A stretch of DNA of 64,000 nucleotides from Dryas octopetala (GCA_963921425.1 OY992834.1:9531271-9595270), one strand, 5' to 3'. Shown: positions 36,110-47,908, counted from the first letter of the stretch. Notes: generated from the letters alone by a model not told the origin. Numbers and translations: made by a program.

Positions 36110-37527
36110 CACAAACATTTACATAGAAAAACCTACTCCTAAGGTATATAATTAAACACAAGTCATATATAATATGTACCAATATATGAAGAATAATAAT
36201 AATATATCTCTAAAATAGGTCAGAAAAAAAAATATATATATATATATATACCATAAAAATGGAAGAAAAATGAAGAAGAATAAGTACATACCTCTGGCTT
36301 AGGTTAAAAGAGATATATATATATATATGTTTGACTTAGGTTGAAAAATGAAGAAGGAATAATATATATATCGATCTCTAACCTACTCCTAAGGTTTATA
36401 AACACAAATCATAATATGTAATAAAACAAGAAGAAGAATAGTAAGATACCTCTAACTCATGTATTAAAAAAAAAAACCTCTAGCTCATGTAAAAAATAAA
36501 AAAAAAACGATACCTTTGGCTTAGGTTGAAAAATGATATATTTTCAACTTAGGTTAAAAAAAGGAAAACAAATTAAGACAAGAAGCATATTATGAAGAAT
36601 ATATATAGACGAAGTGGAAGATGATGAAAATAATTTTATTTACCTTGTCCTCAGAATATTATTGAAAGAAGAAGATTAAGAATATATGAAGAAGATCAAT
36701 AAGAAGATTGAACAAGAAGAAGAAGAAGAAAATCGAAGAAAAAAAATCAAAGAAATAAAAACATAAATAACTAATTAAAAAGGCAAACTAGAATCATATA
36801 TACTGTTTGCATAAATAACTAATTAAAAACATAATTACTGTTTGCATAATATAGAGAATTGACTTAAAAGGAAAGATAATTATTACGAAAATCATATATA
36901 ATTAATAGGGAATTAACTTAAAAGAGAAGGTAATTGTTATCAAAATCATAATTAATGGTTGCTTAATATAAGAACATCAAAGAAGAAGAAGAAGAAGAAA
37001 ATTGAAGAAAAAATATGGAAGAAGAAAAAAAATTAAAACATAAATAAGTAATAAAAAAGGCAAACTAGATTTTATTTACCTTAGAGAAAGGAGCTTCGTG
37101 GTTCACCAAGAACAGCTGCAAGAACACATCAAACTATGAGAATCACAAATGCACAACTAAAATACAGCTAAATCCATTCAATATAAGAAATTAATTATTG
37201 TTTGCATAATATAGGGAATTGACTTAAAAGGAAAGGTAATTATTACAAAAATCATATATAATTAATAATGAATTAACTTAAAAAGAGAAGGTAATTGTTA
37301 TGAAAATCATAATTAATGGTTGCTTAATATAAGAAATTAATTGACACACTATTACATATTGTCATTTGTCAACTAAAGGGCAAAATAGGCATTCAAAATA
37401 AATAAATAAAAATATAGGAAAAAAAGAAATCCAACATGTCAATATAAAATATGGCCTAATTTGATAACAAAAAACCGGTGGGTTTAATCCAAAGTCAACG
37501 GCGGTATTTGGGTTTTTGTCCAATTTG
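36110..37527. mobile_element. Second copy of the intron-B Mutator-like family, left end lost
   Basis: The right end matches that of 33392-34938 (GGCCTAATTTGATAAC, GTTTAATCCAAAGTCAAC, GGGTTTTTGTCCAATT), and the interior has the same ATACCTTTGGCT(C/T)AGGTTG and CTCTAACTCATGTATT repeats. The corresponding left inverted repeat is not found, so the copy is truncated or rearranged on that side. Confidence 0.65.
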
Positions 37528-37539
37528 CTCTAGAAAAAA

Positions 37540-37985
37540 TGGTACTTTGTTTTCTTCTTTTGTTTTATATACCTGAGTCCAAAGTATTGGTATTTTAATT
37601 TATATATCTTAGTGCTATATATGTTTGTATTGTGTTAGATTTATTATATTTTTATTAGATATTTCTCTCTTCTTTTTTTTATCCAAAGTGGAGACTTACT
37701 GTGTTTATTTTTTAATCTATATTATAGGTATATTATATGATATTGGGTGTTTATATTTTTTGTATTTCAGTGTTTATATGTTGATGTTCATAATTGGTAA
37801 CAAATTAATTTTTTTTTGAATTGGATGCATGAATCATGAAATTTGATCAATAAAAATATTCAAAATTAGGAGTAATAAATGCCTCAAATCATGCTTCTTT
37901 AAATGTTTTTTAAATTGGAGCAATAGCATTTTTTGTAAATATTCACAAATTTATGTCTAACCTATTATCTGACATGGAAAAAAAA
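37540..37985. repeat. Inverted copy of 10030-10480
   Basis: Reverse complement of the segment in module A: blocks such as TATATACCTGAGTCCAA, CCAAAGTGGAGACTTACTG, GGGTGTTTAT and AATTGGATGCATGAATCATG recur in opposite orientation and reverse order. It is probably part of the same purine-rich transposon family. Confidence 0.7.
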
Positions 37986-37989
37986 AAAA

Positions 37990-38468
37990 AGGTCCATTGA
38001 CTTTAGGTACCAAATTATAATGTTTTTTCATTTCAACTACTAAAACATTTATGTCATTTCACTTTAGGTACTAAATTTCAGTTTAGGTACCAACTTTAAA
38101 AAACATAGTTATATCAAACTGTGACTGTTTAACAGTCATAACTTTTTTATTGATTTGTTATTTTTTCAATATTTGTAAGGCTTAAACTTTAATATTAGTC
38201 TTTGGGTTATAGGACTTCATCCCCCAAACCTAAATCAAAAATATGAAACCCTTAAAAATTTGGATTTTTTATAAATTTTAAATAGTCACAACTGTGACCG
38301 TTCGACAATTACAATTATAATTGTTCGACAGTCACAACTGTATAACAAACTGATTTGTGACCTAATCCAAAATGTTTTACTCTTGGTTAGTACCTAAACT
38401 AAAAAAAATTAGTGTCTTGCTGCTTTATTAAAAAACTATTGATATTTGGTATTTAATCCTAATTTTCT
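37990..38468. mobile_element. AGGTCCATTGA element, copy 1
   Basis: About 479 bp, near-identical in content to 47428-47908. It begins AGGTCCATTGACTTTAGG and ends TTTAATCCTAATTTTCT, with weak inverted-repeat ends and several internal CAGTCACAA/TTGTGACTG repeats. It has no coding capacity. A-runs on both sides hide any target duplication. Confidence 0.7.
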
Positions 38469-39162
38469 AAAAAAAAAACTTCACACGTATTTATTTACTC
38501 ACCGGAGTTACTCTAAATGTTTTAAAGATCCTCTGTCCCTAAAATGCATGTCCTTTATGTGTCCCCTAGCTCAATTTAATCATAAGCATTTTTATTTGCA
38601 TCCCTGTACGTAGACCAAAACCCAAAAGTTGTTACTGATGCAAACACACAGAAATTAAGATTTAGAGAAGCACAGATTTAGTGATGTTTGAATCATGTTT
38701 CCTTTACGTGTGGGTTTTTTTCTAATTGATTAAATCATGGCTTGGATGAAGTCCTGGTTGAGCCGCCGGAGGGTATTGCATGCAGTAGGTGGTTTCTCAC
38801 TTGAAGCCATGAAGGACATCATTTGATTAAAAGTGGGGGATTTCCATGGCGGTGGTGAGATGCGTAGGAAGAGGTATTGGGTCAAATGGGTTTGCATCGA
38901 TGATATTGCTGGTGGTGGTGGCGGCGCCGATACTGCTAATAGCCTCATTAGATAGGAGTGGGATGGATTGATCGGTGGATTTTGCTGGCTGGGTTTATTC
39001 GAGTAATGTCGGAAAAGACAGAGAAGAAGATAGTCCAATCTATTTTATGAGCAGTAATTTAGAGTTTTTAATTGTATATATACTACTATGTAAGTTTTCA
39101 ATATGTGGCAACAGATAAATGGGTTAGCAAACATGAAGTAACCAGTTAGGTAAAAAGGATCA

Positions 39163-39212
<50 letters not shown>

Positions 39213-39924
39213 AAACAAACAAACAAACAAACAAACAAACAAGAATAATAAAAAAGAGAAAAAAAAAATCACATAAATTTCATGGGAAATGATATCACCT
39301 TAGAAAGCCAAACTTGTGGTGGTAATTGTACTAGTTTCTATTGTACCCATGTTAGTTGTAGGAAAAGCCAATGAACCATCTTCACCGTTTGATCTCTCTC
39401 CTAATCCCTCTCATGATAACTCCCCCTCTAGACTTCCTCATAATCATAAGCATCTCCATTCCTAATCATCCCCCCAATATCAAATACAACTTAAGAAACA
39501 CATGTTGCATTGGGACTTGCCTTGATCGATGAGTATTGTGAGGAGTGTTTGATCACCTATAGTATTTAATTTGTTTTAATAATAGTATTTGGGACTGGGT
39601 CTCAAACGCTTCCTCTTCCATTTCTATCCTGCTTTGTTGTCGTAGTTTATTTCCTTTCATTGCTGCTTTTTGGGTACAGGTTGTTCTTTCATTTTGTTTG
39701 TCACTCACTCCTTTATTATTTCAAACATCCTATCTGTCAAGAGTTAGTCGGGAATGTTTGATTCAAATTCAAATTCAAATTCCACCATCAAATGAACAAA
39801 CATTGAGTAAAGACGTCAGAAAAAACATGTGGGCTTGAGAAAAGAAAGAAGGCGAAAGTCCTATAGTAATTTGGTTTCTTAATTTAAAATTTAAGTAAAG
39901 ATAATAATACAATATCTATTTATA
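38469..39924. other. Spacer with poly-A/AAAC tract
   Basis: No supported gene. The GC-richer patch at 38740-39040 has a 102-codon minus-strand frame but no recognisable domain. A poly-A run with (AAAC)n follows at 39171-39242. The remainder is AT-rich. Confidence 0.35.
39171..39242. repeat. Poly-A plus (AAAC)n tract
   Basis: About forty A residues followed by about eight AAAC units, possibly the tail of an old retroposon. Confidence 0.85.
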
Positions 39925-40108
39925 AATATGAGCAAAGCCCACTAATGATTGGCGGCTACAAAAGGGGTGGCAATTTGGAACTTTAGTGCATATTGCTCAA
40001 TTGCCACCAATTTTTGTTAAAATAGAGGCATTTTAGTCCCTATTGCTAATTGCCACCCCTTTTATAGCCGCCAATCATTAGTGGGCTTTGGTCATATTTT
40101 TTGTAGTG
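39925..40108. mobile_element. Hairpin MITE with one CACTA-like end
   Basis: Arms of more than 40 bp are almost perfect inverted repeats (AAAGCCCACTAATGATTGGC, then GGCTACAAAAGGGGTGGCAA on the left; the reverse complement on the right differs at one or two bases). The right terminus read inward is CACTACAAAAAATATGACC, resembling a CACTA terminus. The left terminus lacks it. It has no coding capacity. Confidence 0.6.
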
Positions 40109-40112
40109 TTAG

Positions 40113-40859
40113 AAAATTATGATTAAATATCAAATCTCAATAATTTTTTGGTATAGCATGAAGACCATATAATTTTTCAATTGAATTACCAAATTTAAAT
40201 GTAGTTTTTTAGATTAGGTCACAAATATGTTGGCCCCTTTGATTTGAGCTTTTTCCATTTGACATTTTTATCCTTTGGCTCACATATGATGAGTGTTAGT
40301 TAAAATTTATAAGGTTTTGACAAAATTGCCCTTGAGACTTTTATATTATCTTGAAAATTTGCTAATGTAGTCTCAACTTCACATTTAGTTGTGACTGTAC
40401 GACACTCACAACTTCAAATTTAGTTGTGACTGAATGACAATCACATCTAAGTTGTGAGACAGTCACAGTTAAGTTGTGACTTAATTGAATTTTTTTTAAA
40501 TAAATTATACTACAATATAGTATAAATAGGGATCAAAAAAATGCTTTTACTCAAAATAATATATAATATAGTGGTGTGAGTTGTCTCTTTCAATTTACCA
40601 AGGCAGTCACAGTTAAGTTGTGACTGAATTGATTTTTTTTTTAATACAATATAGTATAAATTAATGTAATATTTGTGATGTAATATTATTTTTATTTTTT
40701 TTATTGTAGTGGCATGTGATGTAATATATGTAAATTCTAATACCTTTTACTTTATTAATTTGTTTGACTTTTCAATTAGTACCTAATCTAAAATGTTATT
40801 TAATTTTTGTATCTAAACTAAAAAGTTATTGAAATTTAGTAGTTAAAATCAATAGACCT
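40113..40859 (-). mobile_element. AGGTCCATTGA-family element, left arm of an inverted pair
   Basis: Reverse-oriented copy of the element at 40964-41716. A 10-bp repeat ATATCTATTT lies at 39912-39921 and 40860-40869, consistent with target duplication around this copy together with the hairpin MITE at its outer end. No ORF is seen. Confidence 0.7.
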
Positions 40860-40963
40860 ATATCTATTTGGTTTGTGAAAAATAGGATAAAATTAGTACA
40901 AGGGCATATTGGGGTAATACAATATATTATTTAAATTAGAAATGTTAACATGTATTAGATTTT

Positions 40964-41716
40964 AGGTCCATTGATTTTAACTACTAAATTTCAATAATTT
41001 TTTAATTTAGGTATCAAAATTAAATATTATTTTAGATTAAGTACTAATTAAAAAGTCAAACAAAATAATAAAGTAAAAGGTATTAGAATTTACAAATATT
41101 ACATCACATGCCACTATAATAAAAAAAATAAAAATAATATTACATCACAAATATTACATTAATTTATATTATATTATATTAAAATAAAATAAAATCAATC
41201 CAGTCACAACTTAACTGTGACTGTCTTGGTAAATTGAAGGAAACAACTCACATCACTATACTATGTATTATTTTGAGCAAAAGTATTGTTTTGACCTCTA
41301 TTTATACTATATTGTAGTATAATTTCTCTAAAAAAAACTTCAATTAAGTCACAACTTAATTATGACTGTCTCACAACTTAGATGTGACTGTCGTTAAATC
41401 ACAACTAAATTTGAAGTTATGAGTGTCGTACAGTCACAACTAAATGTGAAATTGAGACTATATTAGCAAATTTTCAAGATAATATAAAAGCCTCAAAGGC
41501 AATTTTGTCAAAACCTTATAAATTTTAACTAACACACATCATATGTGGGCCAAAAGACAAAAATGTCAAATAGAAAAGGTTCAAATCAAAGGGCCAACAT
41601 GTTTGTGACATAATCTAAAAAACTACATTTAAATTTGGTAGTTCAATTGAAATATTATATGGTTTTCATGCTATACCAAAAAATTATTAAGATTTGATAT
41701 TTAATCCTAATTTTAT
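40964..41716 (+). mobile_element. AGGTCCATTGA-family element, right arm of an inverted pair
   Basis: A 753-bp copy starting AGGTCCATTGATTTTAACTA and ending TTTAATCCTAATTTTATAT. It is flanked by the exact 10-bp duplication ATTAGATTTT (40954-40963 and 41717-41726). Module C at 57240-57330 has the same flanking sequence without the insert. Internal CAGTCACAACTTAACTGTG-type repeats are present. The target duplication length suggests the Mutator superfamily. Confidence 0.75.
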
Positions 41717-42172
41717 ATTAGATTTTCTGACGTAGCAATTAATAAAAGGACCTTAATATGAATTAAAAAAAATTTCTTATGAATTTTAAAACACCTCCGG
41801 CCTATGCGTAAAAAATGTTGTCTAAAAAGTCCTAAGCCTAATTTTCTCTTAAAATAATCTATGTTTTTTTTTATTATTTTTTTAAGATAGTTAATGGTTT
41901 TCACTATTTGTTAAATGTGAGGACAGATGTCATAATATAAAGCAGGAAATAGGGAGGGGACACACAATTTGGGGATAGAGGATCCGAACTCCGAATATTT
42001 TACTATGATGGGCGCTATCTAGTACGTAACCTACCACATTGTTAGTCTTTACGTATAGTATTGACTTGACTTAATAATTAATGTATATAAATGCCAAAAG
42101 GAAAATAAGTTGCAATAATTGCGAGCATGATCATGCATTGCAATAATGTAATTTGCAAAGCGTTTTCCTAAT

Positions 42173-42980
42173 GAGAGCAGTTTTGCTCACCCCCTTTAAC
42201 TCAGGTGTATGCTCATCTTCCATCTAAAATGCTGCCATGTGTTTAAAAAACTAACCATGGGTTAATATATTATATTTAATTATTTTAAATATTATAATGA
42301 TGAAAGAGAAAAATAATTTGACAGCTCTTTTCTACTTTTACCCTTATCTTTTATTACTCAACTTTTTTTCACTTTTTAATTACCCATTAACTTCTCTCTT
42401 CTCTTTTATTTAATTATTTCTAAATAAGTTTCTCTCTTCTCTTTTCTAAATATATATCGGTTGGAAAAGCTTGGAAGATTTGAAAGAGTTTTGTTGTTCC
42501 TTTGATTGAATGCCAAACCCAATGATTAATGATTATAGTCTTAAACTATAATTGCTTTTCGATTTTCATATGCATCCACCAAATATCAGTGGGTTTTTCG
42601 ATTTTCATATATCTATAATATACATCAATTGTTCCTAGTGCTATTTCCAATAACATCATCGGCACAATATATATTATTAGAAATAATTAACTTCTCTCTT
42701 CTCTTTTATTTAATTTATTTCAAAAATTATTAGAAATAATTAAATAAAAGAGAAGAGAGAAATTAATGGGTAATAAAAAAGTGAAAAAAAGTTGAGTAAT
42801 AAAAGATAAGAATAAAAGTAGAAAAGAGCTATCAAATTATTTTTCTCTCTCATCATTATAATATTTAAAATAATTAAATATAATATACTAACTCATGGTT
42901 AGTTTTTTAAACACATGGCAGTATTTTAGATGGGAGGTGAGCATACACCTGAGTTAAAGGGGGTGAGCAAAACTGCTCTC
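42173..42980. mobile_element. Foldback MULE-MITE
   Basis: An 808-bp element with inverted arms of roughly 250 bp (outer ends GAGAGCAGTTTTGCTCACCC and its reverse complement) and an exact 9-bp target duplication TTTCCTAAT (42164-42172 and 42981-42989). The arms contain CTTCTCTCTTCTCTTTTATT. No ORF is seen. The 9-bp duplication and long arms indicate the Mutator superfamily. Confidence 0.85.
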
Positions 42981-43310
42981 TTTCCTAATTATTCTCACAG
43001 GTTATGACTTATGAGTTATAACCAGTTGAATTTATAATTTAAGCTCTAGTTAATTGGTCATACATCGCTACACGTCGCACCCCAAGTAGGGATGGCAAAA
43101 ATCCCCGCGGGGGCGAATCCCCGCGGGGACCCGATCCGATTAAAACCCTAATGGGGGAGATAAATGGGGCCGGGTTCGGATTCGGGGATTTAGGCGGGGA
43201 CCCGAGTCGGGGGCGGGGCGGGTATGGTTTTGGCTCCCCCGACCCCGAACCCGCCCCGTTTACACCAAATATATATATAACTAAAATTTTAACATTGAAA
43301 GTGCTATGCT

Positions 43311-43378
43311 GGGAATCGAACTTGGCACCTCAAACTCTCTCCCTTAGCTCCTTACCATCAGACCACCAAGTTCTTATG
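43311..43378 (-). other. tRNA-like/SINE-like fragment
   Basis: Read on the minus strand, it contains a TGGTCTGATGGTAAGG segment resembling a tRNA A box and, about 35 bases on, AAGTTCGATTCCCAGC resembling a B box. The anticodon arm is not recognisable, so it is more likely a tRNA-derived fragment than a working tRNA gene. Confidence 0.35.
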
Positions 43379-43422
43379 AGTACACTATCCCAATTTATAT
43401 ATTTATACACAATTTAAATAAT

Positions 43423-43690
43423 AAAACCCTAAACCCTAAACCCTAAACCCTAAACCCTACCCTAAACCCTAAACCCTAAACCCTAAACCCTATACCCTAT
43501 ACCCTATACCCTATACCCTATACCCTAAACCCTAAACCCTATACCCTATACCCTATACCCTATACCCTATACCCTATACCCTATACCCTAACCCTATACC
43601 CTATACTCCTAAACCAACCATAAACCCTAAACCTCAAACCTTAAATTCTATTAAATACCCTAAAAGCCTAAACCCTAAACCCTAAATTCT
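43423..43690. repeat. Interstitial telomere-like array (CCCTAAA/CCCTATA)
   Basis: Runs of CCCTAAA, the plant telomere unit, alternating with a derived CCCTATA unit, roughly thirty units with a few breaks. About 35-170 bases further on (43723-43866) lies TATAGGG/TTTAGGG-rich sequence in the opposite orientation, so the region can fold back. It lies wholly within the hAT-like element. Confidence 0.9.
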
Positions 43691-45071
43691 ATTAATTACT
43701 CTATACACTAAATTTATATATAGTAGTATGTATGGTATATGGTATAGAGTATACTAGTATAGAATATATGGTATATGGTATATGGTTTAGAGTATAGGGT
43801 ATAGGATATAGGATATAGGGTATAGGTTATAGAGTATAGGGTATAAGGTTTAGAGGGTTTAGGGTATTTTTAATTAGTTTTTATATATAATTAGGGTTTA
43901 TTATAAGGATATATATATAATTATTTATTAAATTAGTATCAAACCTATTTGTATTAAAGTTATAACCAATTTGGGTTTAGGGTTTATTAGAAAAATTAGT
44001 TTATTAGTATGTTTACATGTTTATAAAATTACAAATACGTTTATATAGTATCAATATATGTTTATATATATATATATATATATTAAAAAAGCATGTAATT
44101 ATAGTATATATTTATTGGTATATATATGTTTCATTAGTTTTATATATTATTTCTTTATTAGTTAAAACTTAAAAGAACCAAACCCTAAATCACAAATCAG
44201 AATTTTTCCTTTGTTCATACATGCCGCCTCTCTCTCTCTTCTCCCTCTTCTCAGCTCTCCCTCACTGCGATCTCTCTCTACCTCTTCTCCCTCTTCTCAG
44301 CTCTCCCTCACTGCGATCTCTCTCTACCTCTTCTCACTCTCCTCCAGTCCTCCTCTGCGATCTCTCACTCTCCTTCTCCGCGATCTCCTTCAACGACGGC
44401 GACGAGGAGAAGCAGCTGCGCAACAGAGCCATATTCAGCGGCGAGCAGCTCGGTATCGAGGCCCACTCCAGCCTCTGTCTCGCGGTCCTCTCGCCCCTCT
44501 GTCTCGCGGCCCTCTCGCCCACTCTCTCTTCTCTTAGAAACTCAGAAGTTAATTTTCATGTATTTGACCCCTTGCCATTCAAGTTCATTTTCATGTATTT
44601 GTCAATCCATGTTTACTCTGTATAATAAGAAAATTTTTTTGGAAATTGAGAATATTTGGTGATTGAGAAATGTTGTGTGTTCCGTTTGGTTGTTTTTTTA
44701 TTTTTTGAGAAATATTTGGTCATTTTCATCTTTAGTTATTTTTTTATTTTTTGAGAAATATTTGGTCATTTTCATCTTTAGTTATTTTTTATCCGTTTGG
44801 TTGCTGGGAAAATTGAGGAAAGTAGCTAGAAAGGGAGAGAATTTAATTGTGATTGGATTCGTTAGAAAAACTTAGAATTCAACATGAAAACAGGTCGGGG
44901 ATTCGGGGCGGGTTCGGGGAAGACACTCCCCGGCGGGGTCGGGGGCGGAGAATCCCCGTTTAAGTACTCGGGGATATGGGGCGGATTCGGGGATTAAAAA
45001 CATTTCGGGGGCGGGGGATGGGGGTGGCACCCCCGGCCCCGACCCGCCCCGTTGCCATCCCTAACCCCAAG

Positions 45072-46665
45072 GTACTTTTCCGGCCCTTAGAGTTTGGACC
45101 CTCTCTCAGTCTCTCTTGACTTGGTTCTGTTTGATTTGAGCATTTCATTTTAATTTGTTAGTTTTCTTAATTATAAATATATTATTTGGTCTTTTCAATT
45201 TTCATTCTATTTAATTGATTTTTCTTAGTGAACTCATTGATTAGGTAGTTTAGTAATTTAATTAGTTGGGTTGGTGGTAAAAGACAGCTTTGGAAATGGA
45301 ATTTTGTGGATTGTTTATTTGCTTCTGTCGGTGGAAGATAAAATATATGTGTTGGCTTGATTAGTTTATTTAGTAGTTTAATTGGGTTTGTTATAATGGT
45401 AGTAATCAATTCGGCTATAATGTGTTCTATATATAATGTGTAGTTAAATTGGGTTGATTAGTAATTTAATTGAGTTCTATATATAATATGTTTAGTTAGG
45501 GTTAATTGTTATGTATAGAATTATGTAACGATATTTTTAAAGAAAATCATCAACATGGAGTTCGATTAAATCAAGACAAAGTAAGTTAGATGAGGTTTTT
45601 GGCAAATCTTGGGATAAGAACTCAAATGGCAGATTATAATCCTAATATTTGAGATGCACTCAAAGGATTGGAGCGTGATCAACTTGGGAGAACTTCGAGC
45701 AGTTGCTTATTAATTGTTATTTGTCTACGGTTTTGGAGACTGATAATTATAAAATAGTTGCAACAAGTCATCAAGTCATCTCAATACTTGGATAATTATA
45801 TAAATAGTTGGGGGTAGGAAGACGAATTAATAATCAAATTAATGACGTGGGAAATGATTATGAAGGTTGAAAGAGCTCTTACATAATTAAAGAGTGTACT
45901 CACAGCTGTCTCTTGCGTTACAATTTTGTATGACAATTATATATTACTCTCTTTCTCCTCTCGCTATTGCTAATTCCACCTTGCCGGCAAGAGATTGCAA
46001 ATTCGAAGTGTTGCTCGGGGCTCTGATATCACTTGTGTGAACCGACCACACCTTCCTGACACACCACATATGTCAATATTCTCCTCACTTATAATGGGTG
46101 TATGAGATTTTATAAAAGAAATATATAATTACAAATAAACTCAAAAAGGGTTTTTTATTTTCAATTTAAACCCATTTTTATTAATGTCATGTTGGATTAC
46201 TTGTCTTCTATAGGTTTTGATGAGTCACCTTATTACTCAACAACCCTATATTGTCCCTATATTTTTAAATAGTAACTTTTAATGTTGAATTAATGAATAC
46301 CATATTTTAAGCAAATGTCAATTAACAATTATAATTATGACAATTAAATTTTTTCTTATTCAAGTTGTAATTTTAAATTTTGAATGTTCTTACATAATAG
46401 TAGTATGTCATCATTTTTCAAAGATATATGCAATTGCGTGTTTATATATTTTTCTCGGAAGTTCTAATAATAAGGTAAATAAAATTGTCATCATTCTTCT
46501 TCCATCGTCTTCTTGTTTCATCTTTCATCTTCTTTTTTATTTTATTTTTTGTCCTAATTTAGAGGTATAATTTTTCCTTCTTCTTGTTCTTACCTTTTTT
46601 AATTTTAACCTGAGCGAAATGTATCTTTTCCATCTTTCATCTTTTTCTTTACCTAAGTCACATGT
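45072..46665. other. Intergenic AT-rich spacer
   Basis: No gene recognised. It contains short diverged TTGGGTTGATTAGTAATTTA-type duplications near 45230-45480. All ORFs are short and without recognisable domains. Confidence 0.35.
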
Positions 46666-46667
46666 AT

Positions 46668-46850
46668 CTTTTTTTTTTTTTGGTAACTGATGGTGTCCTG
46701 GGTTAGCTTTCGCACACCAGACTAATCCCTTAAGTCGGTCAAAGGCAGACAATCCACGTCGGGCCTAAGTGATTCACAAGGGATTTAACCTCCCTCGCTG
46801 CCTGGCTTCAAGGGTCAAACTAGAGACTCGAACTCGGGTGCCTTATTATT
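46668..46850 (-). mobile_element. Possible tRNA-derived SINE
   Basis: A T-rich run is followed by TGATGGTGTCCTGGGTTAGC and, about 130 bases on, GAGACTCGAACTCGGGTGCC, which on the minus strand reads as a B-box-like GAGTTCGAGTCTC. This layout resembles an Au-like plant SINE in reverse orientation, but the assignment is from memory of the pattern only. Confidence 0.35.
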
Positions 46851-47427
46851 CTATCTTTTTTCACCTGACTTAAAGGTGATGATACTTTGTACTTTTGAAT
46901 TCATATATCTAGCTATTTTGGATGGGGATAACTTTGGTTTATACACCTCATGAGGAGGTTGAATTTTTAGTGGAATTCATTATAGAGTTTAGATGACTAT
47001 TTGAAGTGTGTTAGGTAAAGCAAAACGAGCTAGTAAATGAGCAATCACATTATACGACTATGTAAAAAGATTGTGATTATATACCTTAAGAATAGGTTCG
47101 TATTTGTGTTGACTATATTACCTTTTTATTCTCTTAAATTTTGGAGGCTTACTTGTTCATTTTCCTCTATCTATATAGTAGGTAATTATATATACGTATA
47201 TATTTGGTGTTTAACATGCATATGATAGTTGTGAATTTGTAATTAAATGTAGGTGCGTCATAAAATATTAGGGAATAAAAAATTTTAAAATTTAAAATTA
47301 AAAGTAATAAATGCCTAAATTTATGGATTCTTAATTGATTTCCATTACTTACCCTAAGGGGTACAATAGACATACAAAATTAAGAAATGGACCTAAATCG
47401 AAAACCAAAAACCCTTAGATTAAATTA

Positions 47428-47908
47428 AAGGTCCATTGACTTTAGGTACCAAATTATAATGTTTTTTCATTTCAACTACTAAAACATTTATGTCATTTCA
47501 CTTTAGGTACTAAATTTCAGTTTAGGTACCAACTTTAAAAAACATGATTATATCGAACTGTGACTGTCTAACAGTCATAACTTTTTTATTGATTTATTAT
47601 TTTTTCAATATTTGCAAGGCTTAAACTTTAATATTTAGTCTTTGGGTTATAGGACTTCATCCCCCAAACATAAATCAAAAGTATGAAACTCTTAAAAATT
47701 TTGATTTTTTATAAATTTTAAATAGTCACAACTGTGACTGTTCGACAATTACAACTGTAACTGTTCGACAGTCACAACTGTATAACAAATTGATTTGTGA
47801 CCTAATCCAAAATGTTTTACTCTAGGTTAGTATCTAAACTAAAAAAAATTAGTGTCTTACTGCTTTATTAAAAAACTATTGATATTTGGTATTTAATCCT
47901 AATTTTCT
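47428..47908. mobile_element. AGGTCCATTGA element, copy 2
   Basis: A 481-bp near-duplicate of 37990-38468, flanked by the 9-bp direct repeat ATTAAATTA (47419-47427 and 47909-47917). The clear target duplication shows it to be a mobile element, with Mutator-like duplication length. Confidence 0.75.

Larger units (their letters stand above)
43087..45063. mobile_element. hAT-like non-autonomous element carrying telomere-like repeats
   Basis: A 1,977-bp element with inverted ends TAGGGATGGCAA...TTGCCATCCCTA, GC-rich subterminal blocks (CCCCGCGGGG, GGGGCGGG) and an exact 8-bp target duplication ACCCCAAG (43079-43086 and 45064-45071). The 8-bp duplication and TAGGG-type ends point to hAT. Inside lie a tRNA-like segment, an array of CCCTAAA and CCCTATA units, an oppositely oriented TATAGGG-rich stretch, and a CT-rich segment (44221-44530) with a tandem 53-bp repeat. 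No transposase is seen. Confidence 0.8.

Noticed and set aside
38730..39038. 102-codon minus-strand frame with proline-rich part
   Set aside because: No recognisable domain, no splice or promoter context, and the opposite strand is partly open too; kept as spacer.
39925..40108. microRNA precursor
   Set aside because: The hairpin arms are nearly perfect over more than 40 bp with a loop of roughly 80 bases; this fits a MITE better. Small-RNA data would be needed to say otherwise.
43423..43690. Chromosome end or telomere
   Set aside because: The array is short, degenerate, followed by inverted units and enclosed by transposon ends with a target duplication.
44211..44625. Ser/Leu-rich open frames in the hAT-like element
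   Set aside because: CT-rich tandemly repeated sequence with no domain; it lies within a non-autonomous transposon.
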